DNA of 64,000 nt from Psococerastis gibbosa (lineage: Eukaryota > Arthropoda > Insecta > Psocodea > Psocidae). The notes beneath the pieces were generated by a model that saw only the letters and a list, made by a program, of their open reading frames with translations, did not search any database and had not been told where the DNA came from. The stretch is taken from contig OZ020491.1 of the NCBI GenBank assembly GCA_963971405.1, positions 32,043,019-32,107,018 on the forward strand. Direction: 5' to 3'. Of this stretch, positions 10,309 to 20,542 are shown in pieces; positions within the stretch are counted from its first letter, which is position 1, and every line of letters starts with the position of its first letter. A program made the translations under genes and the position numbers.

Positions 10309-10715
10309 TAAGGCTATGTATCAAAATGTAGAGGGAGATTTCTTGTGAGGGATGTGACCTTTTTCATACCTCTGCAGTCGAAGTTTCCTGTGAAACTTGT
10401 TTTAGTTTTAATTTAAAAAAAATGATATTGTAGTTGTCTGATTTGCGCCGTATTGTATTGCAGCCGACTCTTTAAGTGTTGCATAGCCGTATTTTTGACG
10501 AAAAATCATTTCTGTTGTGTTGCCTATTTGTTTGTGATATGCGATAGAACTCGGAAATTGTGTGTAATTATTTGTCTTTAGATTATGATTTATAGTTTTA
10601 GTTCCACTAAACCTGCCTACATAACTATAACCATTAGAAACACTCAAGTGTAGCATAGGACAGCGTGCTTTATAAAATACCCTTCGAGTCGAAATTTGGC
10701 TACAAGTCGTAGTAA
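10309..10715. other. no recognised gene
   Basis: A 122-codon reverse frame at 10408-10776 runs into the next MITE and has no recognisable domain. Not called. Confidence 0.5.
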
Positions 10716-11112
10716 GGCGCATATTCCATCGACCTGCTAGTGCTAAATGCAAATACGGTGACGTGGTAGCAGACATTCAAGACTTAGGCGGGGTTTCCAC
10801 CGACCTCGTATTGCAGAATGCAAATGACATTGACGGAAATTAGAATTTTTCTTTTTATAGAAATCTATTAAAATGTTTGTACTTTTAACATATCCCATGA
10901 CGCCATTTTTTAATTTTAGTTTGTTTGTTTGTGATTTTACTGTATGGTCATTGATCAGTTTTAACTATGGCATAGAGGAAAACAAACATTTCCATCAATG
11001 TCATTTGCATTCTGCAATGCGAGGTCGGTGGAAACCCCGTCTAAGTCTTGAATGTCTGCTACCATGTCACCGTATTTGTATTTAGCACTAGCAGGTCGGT
11101 GGAATATGCGAC
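10716..11112. mobile_element. FB-D foldback MITE, copy 3, with TAA target duplication
   Basis: Ends GGCGCATATTCCATCGACC and inverse, with direct TAA at 10713-10715 and 11113-11115. Terminal bases differ from copies 1 and 2 (CATATTCC instead of CCCATTCC) but both ends of this copy changed together, so it is a distinct subfamily rather than random decay. TAA/TTA 3-bp duplications are characteristic of PIF/Harbinger transposition. Confidence 0.9.
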
Positions 11113-11151
11113 TAAAGCCAAAAAGTTACAGGTTGGCAATCAGCAGACATT

Positions 11152-11305
11152 AATAAATAAATATTGAATTTTTGTTCCATTGATAAGCCAACCTAGCGGG
11201 GCTAGGGCTATAAAGCCCTCTCCTACACTCAACTAGGATGGGATGACCTGGGACTTTCGGGTGGAAATTAGAGTCTGTACCACTACTCTACATGTCTTGA
11301 CATAC
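11152..11305 (-). repeat. tRNA-derived SINE S1
   Basis: Reverse-strand copy with 'gataagccaacctagcgggg', 'ctataaagccctctcctaca' and the head complement 'cagagtctgtaccactactc'-type sequence; box B region is partly deleted. AT-rich (AAAT)n tail on the left. Confidence 0.75.
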
Positions 11306-11309
11306 TATG

Positions 11310-11562
11310 CCGTTTAGTATTAACGGATTCTTGGGGGGGGGGGGGGGGGGGTTACAAATGGAAACAAGACTATTTTGAATAACGTTTTCCATTCTCAAAT
11401 TAACTTTTTTACTTTTAAATCCCGGTATGTCTACTATGCCGATTAGTATTAACGGATTTTTGGGTTAAAAAATGTAAAGTAATCAATTTTGAATAGCACT
11501 TTCCATTCTAAAATCAAAACTTCCATACATTTTTTAACCTAGGGGGCCTACTATGCCGTTTA
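11310..11562. repeat. G-type palindromic repeat remnants
   Basis: Three occurrences of 'ctatgccg(t/a)ttagtatta' with 'tttgaatagcactttccatt' between them, a motif shared with the palindromic MITEs at 25585, 45816 and 60178. An uninterrupted G run of about 18 lies at 11334-11351. Confidence 0.6.
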
Positions 11563-11696
11563 GTCGGTTATTCCACCGACGTCAATAGTAATGGCGGTAT
11601 TGACGTGGTAGCAGACATTAAAGACAGTCTAAAAATGTCTGCTACCACGTCAATATCACCAACACTATCACTATTGACGTCGGTGGAATAACCGCC
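11563..11696. mobile_element. FB-F small foldback MITE with TTA duplication
   Basis: Near-perfect palindrome of 134 bp: 'ttattccaccgacgtcaat' at the left and its inverse at the right. TTA flanks at 11560-11562 and 11697-11699. It shares 'gacgtggtagcagacatt' and 'attccaccgac' with FB-D, so it is probably an internally deleted derivative using the same transposase. Confidence 0.85.
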
Positions 11697-11956
11697 TTAG
11701 GATTAACTGATTCTTGGGATTAAAAATGTAAACAAAAGAATTTTGAATAGCACTTTCCATTGTAAACGACGTCAATAGTAATGGCGGTATTGACGTGGTA
11801 GCAGACATTAAAGACAGTATAAAAATGTCTGCTACCACGTCAATATCACCAACACTATCACTATTGACGTCGGTGGAATAACCGCCTTAGGATTAACTGA
11901 TTCTTGGGATTAAAAATGTAAACAAAAGAATTTTGAATAGCACTTTCCATTGTAAA
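11577..11956. repeat. recent 190-bp tandem duplication including FB-F
   Basis: Unit 1 11577-11766 and unit 2 11767-11956 are nearly identical (one C/A difference noticed in the palindrome loop). Each contains most of FB-F and the downstream 'gattaactgattcttggg' segment. The left terminus of FB-F is missing in unit 2, so this is a duplication and not a second transposition. Confidence 0.88.
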
Positions 11957-12290
11957 AATATGGATGTGTGACCTTTTTTAAATTTTCAATCCCATGTTCA
12001 GATTAAAATAATCGCCATAGGCCTAGTAGACCCGCAGAACTTTTTTTATCTGTAGCCTACACGAATGCTGCTGGTACTATGGCCTTCAATATTGCAACCC
12101 TGGGTCACATGATGGTATCTACTGTATAACTAGACCATATGGTAGGCCTTTATTACAAACTAGTGCAAATCCGCGAGATATCTTTACATAGACCTAAATA
12201 CAGGCTGCATTGTGAAATGAAGACGACCGAACTGGTTCGGCAAGTGTTGTGAATGGAAGGCCGCAGATAAGCGGACTCGATACGGGGCGT
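11957..12290. other. no recognised gene
   Basis: Spacer; nothing identified. Confidence 0.4.
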
Positions 12291-12900
12291 TCACACGGGA
12301 TGTTCGCACCAGTGCACACGGGGCTTGATGATGATACGCGTATAGGATGAGCCCGGGGAATCACGTATTTGGCTGTGTTGAATTAAAAAAAAAAAACGGG
12401 CCAAAACATTATTGGTAAACTTTCAGATAGGCGGACATTTTGTTGTGGTAGTGGACATTTTCATGGGATGTTCGCACCAGTGCACACGGGGCTTGATGAT
12501 GATACGCGTATAGGATGAACCAGGGGAATCACGTATTTGGCTGTGTTGAATTAAAAAAAAAAAAACGGGCCAAAACATTATTGGTAAACTTTCAGATAGG
12601 CGGACATTTTGTTGTGGTAGTGGACATTTTCATGGGATGTTCGCACCAGTTCACACAGGGCTTGATGATGATACGCGTATAGGATGAACCAGGGGAATCA
12701 CGTATTTGGTTGTGTTGAATTTCAAAAAAAACGCGCCAAAACTTGGTAAAACTTTCAGATAGGCAGACATTTTGTTGTGGTAGTGGGCATTCACACGGGG
12801 TGTTCACACCAGTCCACACAAGGCTTGATGCAGTTATACGGCGAACACACGGTGATGGGAATCCCGTATTTGGCTGGGTTGGATTTAAGAAAATTTCGGC
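12291..12900. repeat. 168-bp minisatellite, about 3.6 units
   Basis: 'ttcgcacc' recurs at 12303, 12471, 12640 and (as ttcacacc) 12803, giving a period of 163-169. Each unit has 'ggcggacattttgttgtggt', 'gcttgatgatgatacgcgt', 'gaatcacgtatttggctgtg' and a run of A's. The fourth unit is the most diverged and leads into a LINE end. A further unit stands alone at about 13530-13690, also beside a LINE end, so the repeat may be part of that LINE's upstream or 5' sequence. Confidence 0.85.
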
Positions 12901-13380
12901 AAGAGAGAAGTCGAACGGAAGACAAGACCAAAGTCCAACAAGCCGAACGAAAGCTGGACACCTACAACAAGCGACCTGAGTAAAATAAACGCGGCTCAGA
13001 TGAAGTGCCTAAGACGGATTGATGGTCGAACAAGGTGGGACCGAATCCGAAATGACCTGCAAGTGGATTCCTTGGAGTCAAGAATGGAGAACACCCCTGC
13101 AATGGTTCGACCAGGTCCAAAGGATGGGCGAGAACAGAACTACGCGGAGCTTGGCGGAAGTAAGGCCACAAGGAATTGAAAACCCATCAACAGACCGAAG
13201 ACGACCCTCGAGGAAAGGATTGAACAACTCGCCGGAGCAAGAGGGAAAACAATGGCCGAGCTCAAGGCGGTAACGTCCGGCTAGGGCAAGTTCGAGAAAT
13301 GGGTTCGGGTTGACCCTCGACCCCCCTACGCTGCGCCCGCAGCACTAAGGGGGAAGAAGAAGAAGAAGAAGGTAGGCTAT
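12900..13380 (+). pseudogene. LINE C-terminal remnant with (GAA)n tail
   Basis: Frames give 'MKCLRRIDGRTRWDRIRND', 'LESRMENTP' with 'LQWFDQVQRMGENRTTRS', then 'IEQLAGARGKTMAELKAV' and 'DPRPPYAAPAALRG' before a (GAA)n tail at about 13351-13371. This order matches the C-terminal end of a non-LTR retrotransposon polyprotein. Frame shifts separate the blocks, so it is inactive. Confidence 0.75.
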
Positions 13381-13529
13381 AGTTAGGTAGTGAGTGCTAC
13401 CCTCGCACGCCGCTGGCACGAGGGGGCACTTCAACTGCTGTATTTGTATTTGGTTAAAAATTGTTTTAGGAAAAATACACGGTTATTTATTTATTTATTT
13501 ATTTAAGAAAAAAAAGAAATTAAGAAAAG

Positions 13530-13690
13530 GGCGCCAAAACTTAGTGAAAAGCCAGAGAGGCGGATATTTTGTTGTGGTAGTGCATGGACATTCACACGGG
13601 ATGTTCGCACCGCAGTGCACACGGAGCTTCATGATGATGCACACCCGGTGATGGGAATTACAGGCATTTGACTGCATAGACTTTGAAAAC
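13530..13690. repeat. isolated minisatellite unit
   Basis: Contains 'ggcggatattttgttgtggt', 'ttcacacgggatgttcgcac' and 'gatgggaatt', matching the last unit of the 12291-12900 array. Confidence 0.75.
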
Positions 13691-13835
13691 AACTCGCCGG
13701 AGCATGAGGGAAAATAATGGCCGAGCTCAAGGCCTTAACGTCCGACTGGGGCGAGTCCAGGAAATGGGTTCGGGTGACCCCCCCCCCCCCGCTGCGCATG
13801 CGGCATTAAGGGGGAGGAAGAAGAAGATTTTGAAA
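13683..13835 (+). pseudogene. second copy of the LINE tail
   Basis: Repeats 'aacaactcgccggagca', 'atggccgagctcaaggc' and the 'gggaggaagaagaag' end of the element at 12900-13380. A poly-C run replaces part of the coding end. Together with the adjoining minisatellite unit it is a duplicated fragment. Confidence 0.75.
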
Positions 13836-14644
13836 AGCCGCGCAAAAACTAGGTCTCAGATACACTATGTAAAGGCAGGGAATGTGCTCCTCACTCTCAC
13901 ACGGCTATTGAGACCATAAAACAGCAGCGACAACTAGATGCACAGTGTTCAGATTGTTCACTTTGACCCAAGTCAGAGATTCGAACAAGAAACACAGAGT
14001 TATCCACAAGCTACACGGATGACATAAAAAAAAAATGGTACCATGGTTCCATCTATTTGCAAAGGTGAATGGCAATAGAGCAAGATTATTTAACAAAGGG
14101 TTAGATGGATGGTTCCTTATTAATAAAGGCACGTTACGTTAAGTTACGGTAGGTCCATCAAACTTCAGCTCGACTCCAACTCTACGTACATGACATAGGC
14201 ATATTACTTCCGTAATAGGGGTTGTTAATTGACTTACTGACTGGCAATGGAAGGGAGTAGTGCATTGACAGGCTACAAACATTTGAAATTGGCGGGAAAA
14301 GCGGGGACATTCCTGAGGGAAATGGAGGGGATGGGTACGCTTATATATGCCCCCTCCCCCCTCTGAGGCTTTCAAAATGAGGAGGAAGGGAGCCTAGGGG
14401 CCCCTTATGGGGGAATATGTGGTTACACCGCGTTTGAACCTGCTCTGTCTGACGTCTATCGTCCTAGACTAAGGGCGGATGCAGCGGAAAATTTAGGGGG
14501 TTGTAGTAGTTTTATGTAAGATTAAAAGGTAATTTCTTTGTTGAAAACTTGAGTTATATTCAATTTTTTTTTACTATCTTATGAATTTACTTATTTATAG
14601 AGGGTATCATGACATGACTCCTGATTATAGTGGTTTCTGAATGG
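13836..14644. other. no recognised gene; diverged repeat at 14470-14640
   Basis: 14470-14640 ('gggcggatgcagcggaaaat', 'gttttatgtaagatta', 'attcaattttttttta') matches 19330-19450 ('agcggatccagcgaaaaatt', 'gttttatgtacaatta'), a pair of old copies possibly of a hAT-type MITE. The rest shows nothing identifiable. Confidence 0.5.
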
Positions 14645-14725
14645 TAAAGTCTCACTATTAATTCGGAGGTGGCAAGAACTCGACACGCTGTGCACACTAC
14701 CAACTGTACTACTGCAGTTCTGAAC
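14645..14725 (-). repeat. REP-C fragment
   Basis: Carries 'aattcggaggtggcaagaac' and 'ctgtgcacactaccaa', landmarks of the REP-C reverse-strand copies at 42285 and 60520. Confidence 0.65.
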
Positions 14726-16114
14726 TGGCTCTGTTCTTTTGGATGTAAGAAACTAGAAAGTATATAAGTGTAAGCTGGGCTAAGGCGGCCATTTTGAAGA
14801 AATAATGAACGCGTGACGCCGTCAATAATATGGGATTTTTTTGGCTGGTTCGAAAATGGGTGTCTTATATGTATACACTTTCCTTTATTTTCATGTAGAA
14901 TCGCTTAAGACTTTAATGCAATAAACCGGAACGCTTTTCCATAAATTAGAACTCTATAATTTTGTCTTATTTCTGAATAAGTATATTTTACAACTTGTAT
15001 TAGGCTATAATGCTAGAACTTTTTAACTATAATTACAGCACCCATATTACTCCGCGGTTTCAGATAAACATACAGTATATATTGCTGTTATCTATACGTT
15101 CTCACAGGCCTTTTAGATAAATAAATCCTTTGCACTCCTACATTCGCCAACGTTTTTTTCCTTATGTTTAACTTACAGGGATTGGGAACTAGAACAATTT
15201 GGAAAATGAAAGCGCTCGCATATAAAATGATAACATTTATCTCTTTTGAATATCAAATGAGGGGGTGGGGGGTATATATTAGAGAAATTAAAACTGTGGA
15301 CAACTTTGTCCCAGTAGGGAATTTAAACCTTTTTGGATTTGTGAAAATGTCCAGCTTACAGGATTTTCACTTTTCCAAAATGGTTTTCACGTTTCCATGT
15401 GAGTTTCCCGAGTACGGAAAAGCTAGTTGTTTTTTTTTCAAATTAAAGACTTAATTAGAGGCCGTGATTTGAGAAGGCTTTCGGAATCGGCTTTCTAGTA
15501 TGACATACTGTATATGCAGGGAGCCAGAGGGTTTCAGAAAAGATCAATGCAGAATGCAGATATTTTCTATTCTATTCTGTTCAATTTAGCCCGAATTCTG
15601 TTGTTTTCTCATCAGACAAGCTCCGAGTCTTTGTTAATTTTGGGGCATATTGGAACATTTCTCTCCACTTCGAAAGTGAGTCTCTAGATAGCCTCCAAAT
15701 TGATTCACCATGACAGTTTACACTAAACACAAAGAACGTGTTTGTCCAGAATATCCCAGGACGCCTATCAGATGCACCCAGGTGTGTTTTGTCACGATAA
15801 GGAAATCTCTTATTATGGCGCACGAGTAACTAACTCCGTATTAAGTGTACAGGGTGTCCCAGAAGGATTGCATACGTTTACCGTTTGTGGCTGTGATGCC
15901 TTTTCTTGTCCTAAATACATATGTTTGACAGTGATGCCTTTACTTACGTTAAATCCAAATGTTGTGCTCTGCAAGATTCCCGGCTGCCGCGTTTTTCTAT
16001 TACCGGTAAAGGTACGGTAGGATTAGACACAGGTAGGTCTTATGTCGCGAATCTTGACCTTCCTTTTCCTAATCTAGTTAGCTACCAACTACGAACAATT
16101 GAAGGAGGACGCTT
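14726..16114. other. no recognised gene
   Basis: Longest stretch here without obvious repeats. Frames of 92-131 codons (15164-16316) lack recognisable domains. An 'acagggtgtcccagaaggat' sequence at 15849 is of a kind often found at retroelement ends but is not assignable. Confidence 0.4.
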
Positions 16115-16180
16115 GAGCTCGAACGCACTTAGTGTTGAAGAGGAAGGCGCAGGACCGAAAGAGCTGGAGGATGTAACGTA
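16115..16180 (+). pseudogene. short LINE C-terminal scrap
   Basis: One frame reads 'KRKAQDRKSWRM*', matching 'TRKAQDRESWRMTCREFL' at 54493-54624. The Q-D-R-x-x-W-R signature is common at the C-terminus of non-LTR retrotransposons. Confidence 0.55.
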
Positions 16181-16320
16181 CCTGATACGGTTTCAAGCTA
16201 AGTTGTACCCTGGTTTAGATCTCAAGCAGCTGGGAATACAAAGATGGAGGCGCCAAGCCCTCGACCCTGCTGCAGGGGGACCCTCTATGGGCTGCAGAGC
16301 TACGGCGTATGCATAAGTGA

Positions 16321-16353
16321 GGTTGAAACGGCAACCTCCTTGCCGTTTCAACC
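16321..16353. other. perfect 14-bp stem hairpin
   Basis: GGTTGAAACGGCAA, loop CCTCC, then the exact inverse. It adjoins a fragment (16351-16405) of the tRNA-like repeat found at 30777-31235; the copy at 31085 shows a decayed version of the same arm ('gaagaggtaacctcc'). Confidence 0.85.
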
Positions 16354-16405
16354 GAAATTAGAGAACCAAGAAAAATCTGGGCTTGGCGGGGCATTGTCTT
16401 ACCAC
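16351..16405 (-). repeat. fragment of tRNA-like repeat
   Basis: 'accgaaattagaga', 'ctgggcttggcggg' match the 3' side of the tRNA-like units at 30801 and 31137; the rest of the tRNA body is lost. Confidence 0.6.
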
Positions 16406-16465
16406 TTAAACGCAGTAGGAATTGTTCTTCTACTTAATAAAGAAATATAAGGTTTTCTCACCCCA

Positions 16466-16838
16466 GCAGCCCTATTATGGCGATATGGGATTAACATAAT
16501 ACCGGTGTTTATTTGTAAATAGCGCGTTGGTATAAGGTGTCACGTGACGGTGTTAAAATATAGGCGGGAAATTAAAATTAATAAATTATTGCAATACAAG
16601 AGAATGTATTGTCTTATGGTTGAAGGAAATACTAATATATACATTACAATGTACAGGAAGAATTTTGAAATATAATAAGAATTTTAATTAATGTGCCTAC
16701 ATCTAAGGTAGAAAAAATTGAAAACTCACCAAAAATATTAATTTATCAAATTGAATTTCCCGCGCATCGCACTCTTGATTAAAACAATTGAATAAACCCC
16801 GGTGTTATGTTAATTCCAAATCGCCATAATAGGTCTGC
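16466..16838. mobile_element. palindromic-ended MITE Q (373 bp)
   Basis: Left end GCAGCCCTATTATGGCGAT..., inverted at the right as GCAGACCTATTATGGCGAT. The inverted match continues for about 45 bp with 'gattaacataataccgg'. A lone right end of the same family is at 45769-45812. Interior AT-rich, non-coding. Confidence 0.8.
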
Positions 16839-17235
16839 AGCTGGCCCTTATCATTAATAAAAAATTAATATAAAAATAATTTCCTCGGTAGGTGTGGCAG
16901 TCAACCTCTGCTTAATTTAATAAATTAAAACAACAACATAATGGTCGCCAGATTGGAAAATTCCAAAGAAAAACCCACCTATTTTCTTTCAGATTCCTGA
17001 ACAGGAAAATAGGAAAATCACTTGAAAAGCATTTGCAAATTTTTAATTACAAAATCCCGCCGCCAATTCATTAAAACTTCGTTATCTTATCTCTGATGTA
17101 TTTTTTCAATTCCAGTTTTCTTTTATTTTCCTAGTAAAATGTCATTTAAATATTCATTTTTTCTATAATTGATTATTTTAATTTTAATTAACAAAATTTT
17201 ATTATATATTTCAAAGACAATTGGGACACCCCAAC
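16839..17235. other. no recognised gene
   Basis: Very AT-rich; nothing identified. Confidence 0.4.
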
Positions 17236-17520
17236 GCGTCGTTTTTAGGGAGATTCATCTCAATGTTCGACTTTCGGAAAATTTCTGCACAACTTTTCAT
17301 TTCATGACCCCCTCAGCCTAAAACCACCCTCCGTTCAAAATGTTATATTAGGTATATATGTATGTATATCGATTTTAGGAAACACTATAACTTCCGTAAA
17401 TATTATCTCATTTTGATGAAACTTGGCACAAAAATTGGTCACAATTGATCAAGTTCATTAACCAGCTAGATCCACTAATTAGCCGATTGAAACTTTATAT
17501 AATTCATATCTCAGTTAATA
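17236..17520 (+). repeat. dispersed repeat V
   Basis: 'tttttagggagattcatctc', 'cacaacttttcatttc' and 'ggaaacactataacttccgt' match in inverse order the segment 31240-31435. The 'cattttgatgaaacttggca' phrase resembles one in REP-A. Confidence 0.6.
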
Positions 17521-17868
17521 TTGGTCGCAGAGGAATTAATTAAAATTTGACTGAAAGCCCGTATTACTATCTACGATAATACTTAACGACACTTTCTACG
17601 ACAAATCAACCATTTTAAGATGACGTCCAGTCAAAGTAAAAATAATTTAATAAGTAAAAGTTCATAGTCGTCATTGCTGGGAACACAAGAGTGATCTGTG
17701 TGTTGATGTTGTGGTCGGGAAAATAATGAAGTATTTTTTATTTTTTATTACATACATAGCGTAGGTAGCGTATAGGAAAAGCAGGGTCTGCGGAATCTGC
17801 CTACTCCTGATTGGCCAGAGCCGAAAGGGATTTTTTATTTCGGTCTAGTGAAGAGAAACGAAAAGTAT

Positions 17869-18015
17869 CACCTTCTGCATGCAATAATCCAAGGGAATAT
17901 AGAAGGACAGAGGACTCTTGGAAGAACATCCTGGTTGAAATACCTGAGGCAGTGGTTCGGCAGAGCAGCAGTGTCCAAGCTCCACATTGCCATGATGATT
18001 GCCAATTTTCGATAG
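17869..18015 (+). pseudogene. LINE C-terminal fragment, open for 48 codons
   Basis: Reads 'HLLHAIIQGNIEGQRTLGRT', 'SWLKYLRQWFGRAAVSKLH', 'IAMMIANFR' then stop. The conserved pattern IxxGxxEGxRxxGRxSWLxxLRxW...A...I.N is the C-terminal tail of many non-LTR retrotransposon ORF2 proteins. 5'-truncated, with no RT domain left. Confidence 0.75.
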
Positions 18016-18119
18016 AAGAGGCATTTAAAGGTGAAGAAGCGATTAAAAACAACATCCACAATACATAAATGTAACACTTAACATTAACATAACAACGAAT
18101 CATAACAACAACAATTTAA

Positions 18120-18205
18120 TTATCTGAGTGTCCGTGGACCAGTTTCGAACCTAGGGCCTCCACTTTTCGGTTCATAACCCAGCCTTTTACCCATTGGACT
18201 ACTGC
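18120..18205 (-). repeat. tRNA-derived SINE head (unassigned family)
   Basis: Read on the reverse strand: 'tagtccaatgggtaaaag' (A box-like) and 'ggttcgaaactgg' (B box) at a tRNA-like spacing. No partner copy in the window, so the assignment rests on the promoter boxes only. Confidence 0.5.
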
Positions 18206-18734
18206 ATTACAGCACTTACCATAATCCCCTAGGGTTTAGTACAGCAAAAGAATTTATGAGTTTTTTTAAATGGCTTTTAATCCAACAAAAAAGGTTCATT
18301 TTGTGCATTTTTTATTTTTCCTCCCATATACACCTGAGGCTCTACATTTTGAAAATAGCAGCTGAGGGGCTGCTAGCTCTCGCACCCTGTGGGAATTCCG
18401 ACAGTGAGAATGGGTAGTTTTGGGATGATTTAAGGGCTTAAAAAGGCTTTGGGTAATGCACCTTTTTAGAGGGAAATTGCTGAAGTGAAGTGTTTGTCTC
18501 ATTTGTGTCTAAAGAATATATAGTCTAGTATAGCCTAGAACAGGGGTTATTAATAATAAAAATCTGTAGGCCCCTGTCTATATCAACTGTACCCTACCTT
18601 TTTTAATTCAGCATAAAAAATTTAAAAAAAGGTAAAGTTATTCATGGAGAGCGCACAGTCGCCGACATAACAAAAACCAAATTCTTCCCTCCAAAATTTA
18701 ATAGAGGCAAAACAAACAACTTGTAATGTAGCCA
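18206..18734. other. no recognised gene
   Basis: Spacer; nothing identified. Confidence 0.4.
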
Positions 18735-19092
18735 ACGGCCTTACAATGTTGATTCCATTACAGCAGAGCATGTTTCAAACTGCGGCAACTTGGTAGTGTG
18801 CACAGCGTTGGCAGGGGAACGTGGTGGGACATGATAACGCGCTTAGGCAGTATAAGTCGAGTCCTGGTCACCTCCGATTTAATCGTGTGACTTTACCATG
18901 TTCCCCAAGTGGTTCGGAATCCACTATAATCAGGAGGTCCACCCTGTTAGTCAACTCCCCTTTCCCCGAGGTGAAAGAGTCTGCCCTTAGGGTGCCTCAA
19001 GTTAACAAACAGACTGACTCCCCCCGCCAGGCTGACAGGGTTGCTTAAAGCAGAAATGCTGAAAGCAGGCGTTAGAAACAACAACAACAACT
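18735..19092 (+). repeat. REP-C copy, nearly complete, with (CAA)n tail
   Basis: From 'ccttacaatgttgattccat' through 'cttggtagtgtgcacagcg', 'cctggtcacctccgatttaa', 'cggaatccactataatcag', 'gaaagagtctgcccttag' to 'gaaagcaggcgttagaaac' and an (AAC)n tail. A simple-repeat tail suggests a retroposon. It gives the uninterrupted sequence for the FB-D insertion site in the copy at 23490. Confidence 0.8.
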
Positions 19093-19164
19093 TGTAATGT
19101 TGAAATTGGAATTGTGCTAGTATAATGTTTTCGACAATATTTATAATATTTATTTTTATTGACA

Positions 19165-19245
19165 CAGATCTACCCCTAGAGCAGGGCAAAGCCCATTAAG
19201 GGCGGTACAGCCAAAAGGAAAAGATGAAGAAGAAGAGAAGAATAC
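19165..19245 (+). pseudogene. LINE extreme 3' end with (GAA)n tail
   Basis: 'gcaaagcccattaagggcgg', 'tacagcc' then GAA repeats; inverse of the element end at 27225-27375 ('ggccgtacagcccttgatga'). Confidence 0.6.
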
Positions 19246-20098
19246 TCTACCAACTGAACTAATTCTGACTGTTTAAGTCAGTTTTATACTTGTCAGATAT
19301 TCCCAGCCAGACCCTGTCATATATGTAAATGGAAGAGCGGATCCAGCGAAAAATTTCACAAGTTTTATGTACAATTAAAAATTAGTTTTTTTGTTAAAAA
19401 GTTGAATTTTATTCAATTTTTTTTACTGTCTTATCAATTTACTTACTTATGGGGGCGTCAAGGGGGTTCGCCATTGTATAAAAGGGCAGATTGGGCATTT
19501 GCCCAGGGAGCTAAGCTTCGGGGGGATAAAGTACTGACTTTTCTAAGATTTTCAAAAATTTTGCTGAATGAAAGACAAAGAAAATACATTTGTATTCATC
19601 CATACTTAGGTCGTATTTCTTACAATTTCCTTTCTCCACATTTTGTTTTAATGGGGTAGGGGGCGCTGGAAGACTTGTTGGCTAGGGCGCCGAAATGCCG
19701 GATTAACAATGAGGCACTACCCTCAGGGCCCCACACAATAGACGCAAGAGCAAAAAAATAATTTCATCGAAAATTTCAAAAAAACAACAACAAAAACTTT
19801 AAAAACTCTTGAAATTTGCGGGAAAAATAGCACTAATATTATGTTTTTGTGCTGTTCTGTTGGCAAAAAAATTCTTCAGAGGAAAGCGGGACAGATAGTC
19901 AACTAATCAATACGGTCAGGCAGCCAACTACGGTCTGCTATTTTACTATTATTATTTGTACTTTTTCGTCTCCGAGGTAGAGACTCACAGTTGTTGGGCT
20001 CAGTATTCTGCCAACGTGACGGTCGTGCAAGTATTTGGTCATTTCTCGGTGGTCAAGGGACAAATTTTTTGTGGGGGGGGGGGGCACTGGGTGGGCCG
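19246..20098. other. no recognised gene
   Basis: Includes 19330-19450, partner of the 14470 repeat. 'gggcatttgcccagggagc' near 19493 and 'gctagggcgccgaaatgccg' near 19681 look like pieces of an old transposon but no ends were matched. Confidence 0.4.
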
Positions 20099-20534
20099 TA
20101 GAGGTGTGCCGTTCCTGTTTTTTTCAGGAGCTTACGTAACCATTCCAGTGAATCAAGAATAACGGTTCCTAATACGCGTTCTTTCAGGAACCAGGTCCTG
20201 GCTTAAGCACAATCCCAATACTGGTGACTGATGCTCATGCCTTATATTCATACTCTGTAGAAACCAGTTCTCCAATGGTTAGCTCGGTTGGCTTATGTAA
20301 AAATAAGTAAAAAATATTATCATTAACACGTGTTACTATTTTTCTGAGGAGTTAGAACTTGTTTTACGTTTTAGTGACCGACTGGCGACCATTCCGTATA
20401 TTGGTCATTGGATGTCTCCATTTTGCATTGTGTTCCTCAAGAACCTAATATTTTTGTATTCGGGAACCATTGTTCCTAGTTCCTAGTTAAAGAACCGTTC
20501 TTAGGAACGGCTCCAGTAAAAACGACCACCTCTA
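20099..20534. mobile_element. hAT-like MITE (436 bp) with 8-bp duplication
   Basis: Begins TAGAGGTGTGCCGTTCCTG and ends with the inverse of TAGAGGTGGTCGTTTTTAC, sharing the 8 terminal bases TAGAGGTG and the 'gttcct' subterminal word. Flanks GTGGGCCG (20091-20098) and GTGGGCCT (20535-20542) match 7 of 8. Interior repeats 'aggaaccgttcttaggaac'-type words. Non-coding. Confidence 0.8.
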
Positions 20535-20542
20535 GTGGGCCT

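Noticed and set aside
15164-16316. Overlapping forward frames of 96-131 codons, possibly exons.
   Set aside because: No domain, no matching splice-bounded series, and the end overlaps a LINE scrap and a tRNA-like repeat.
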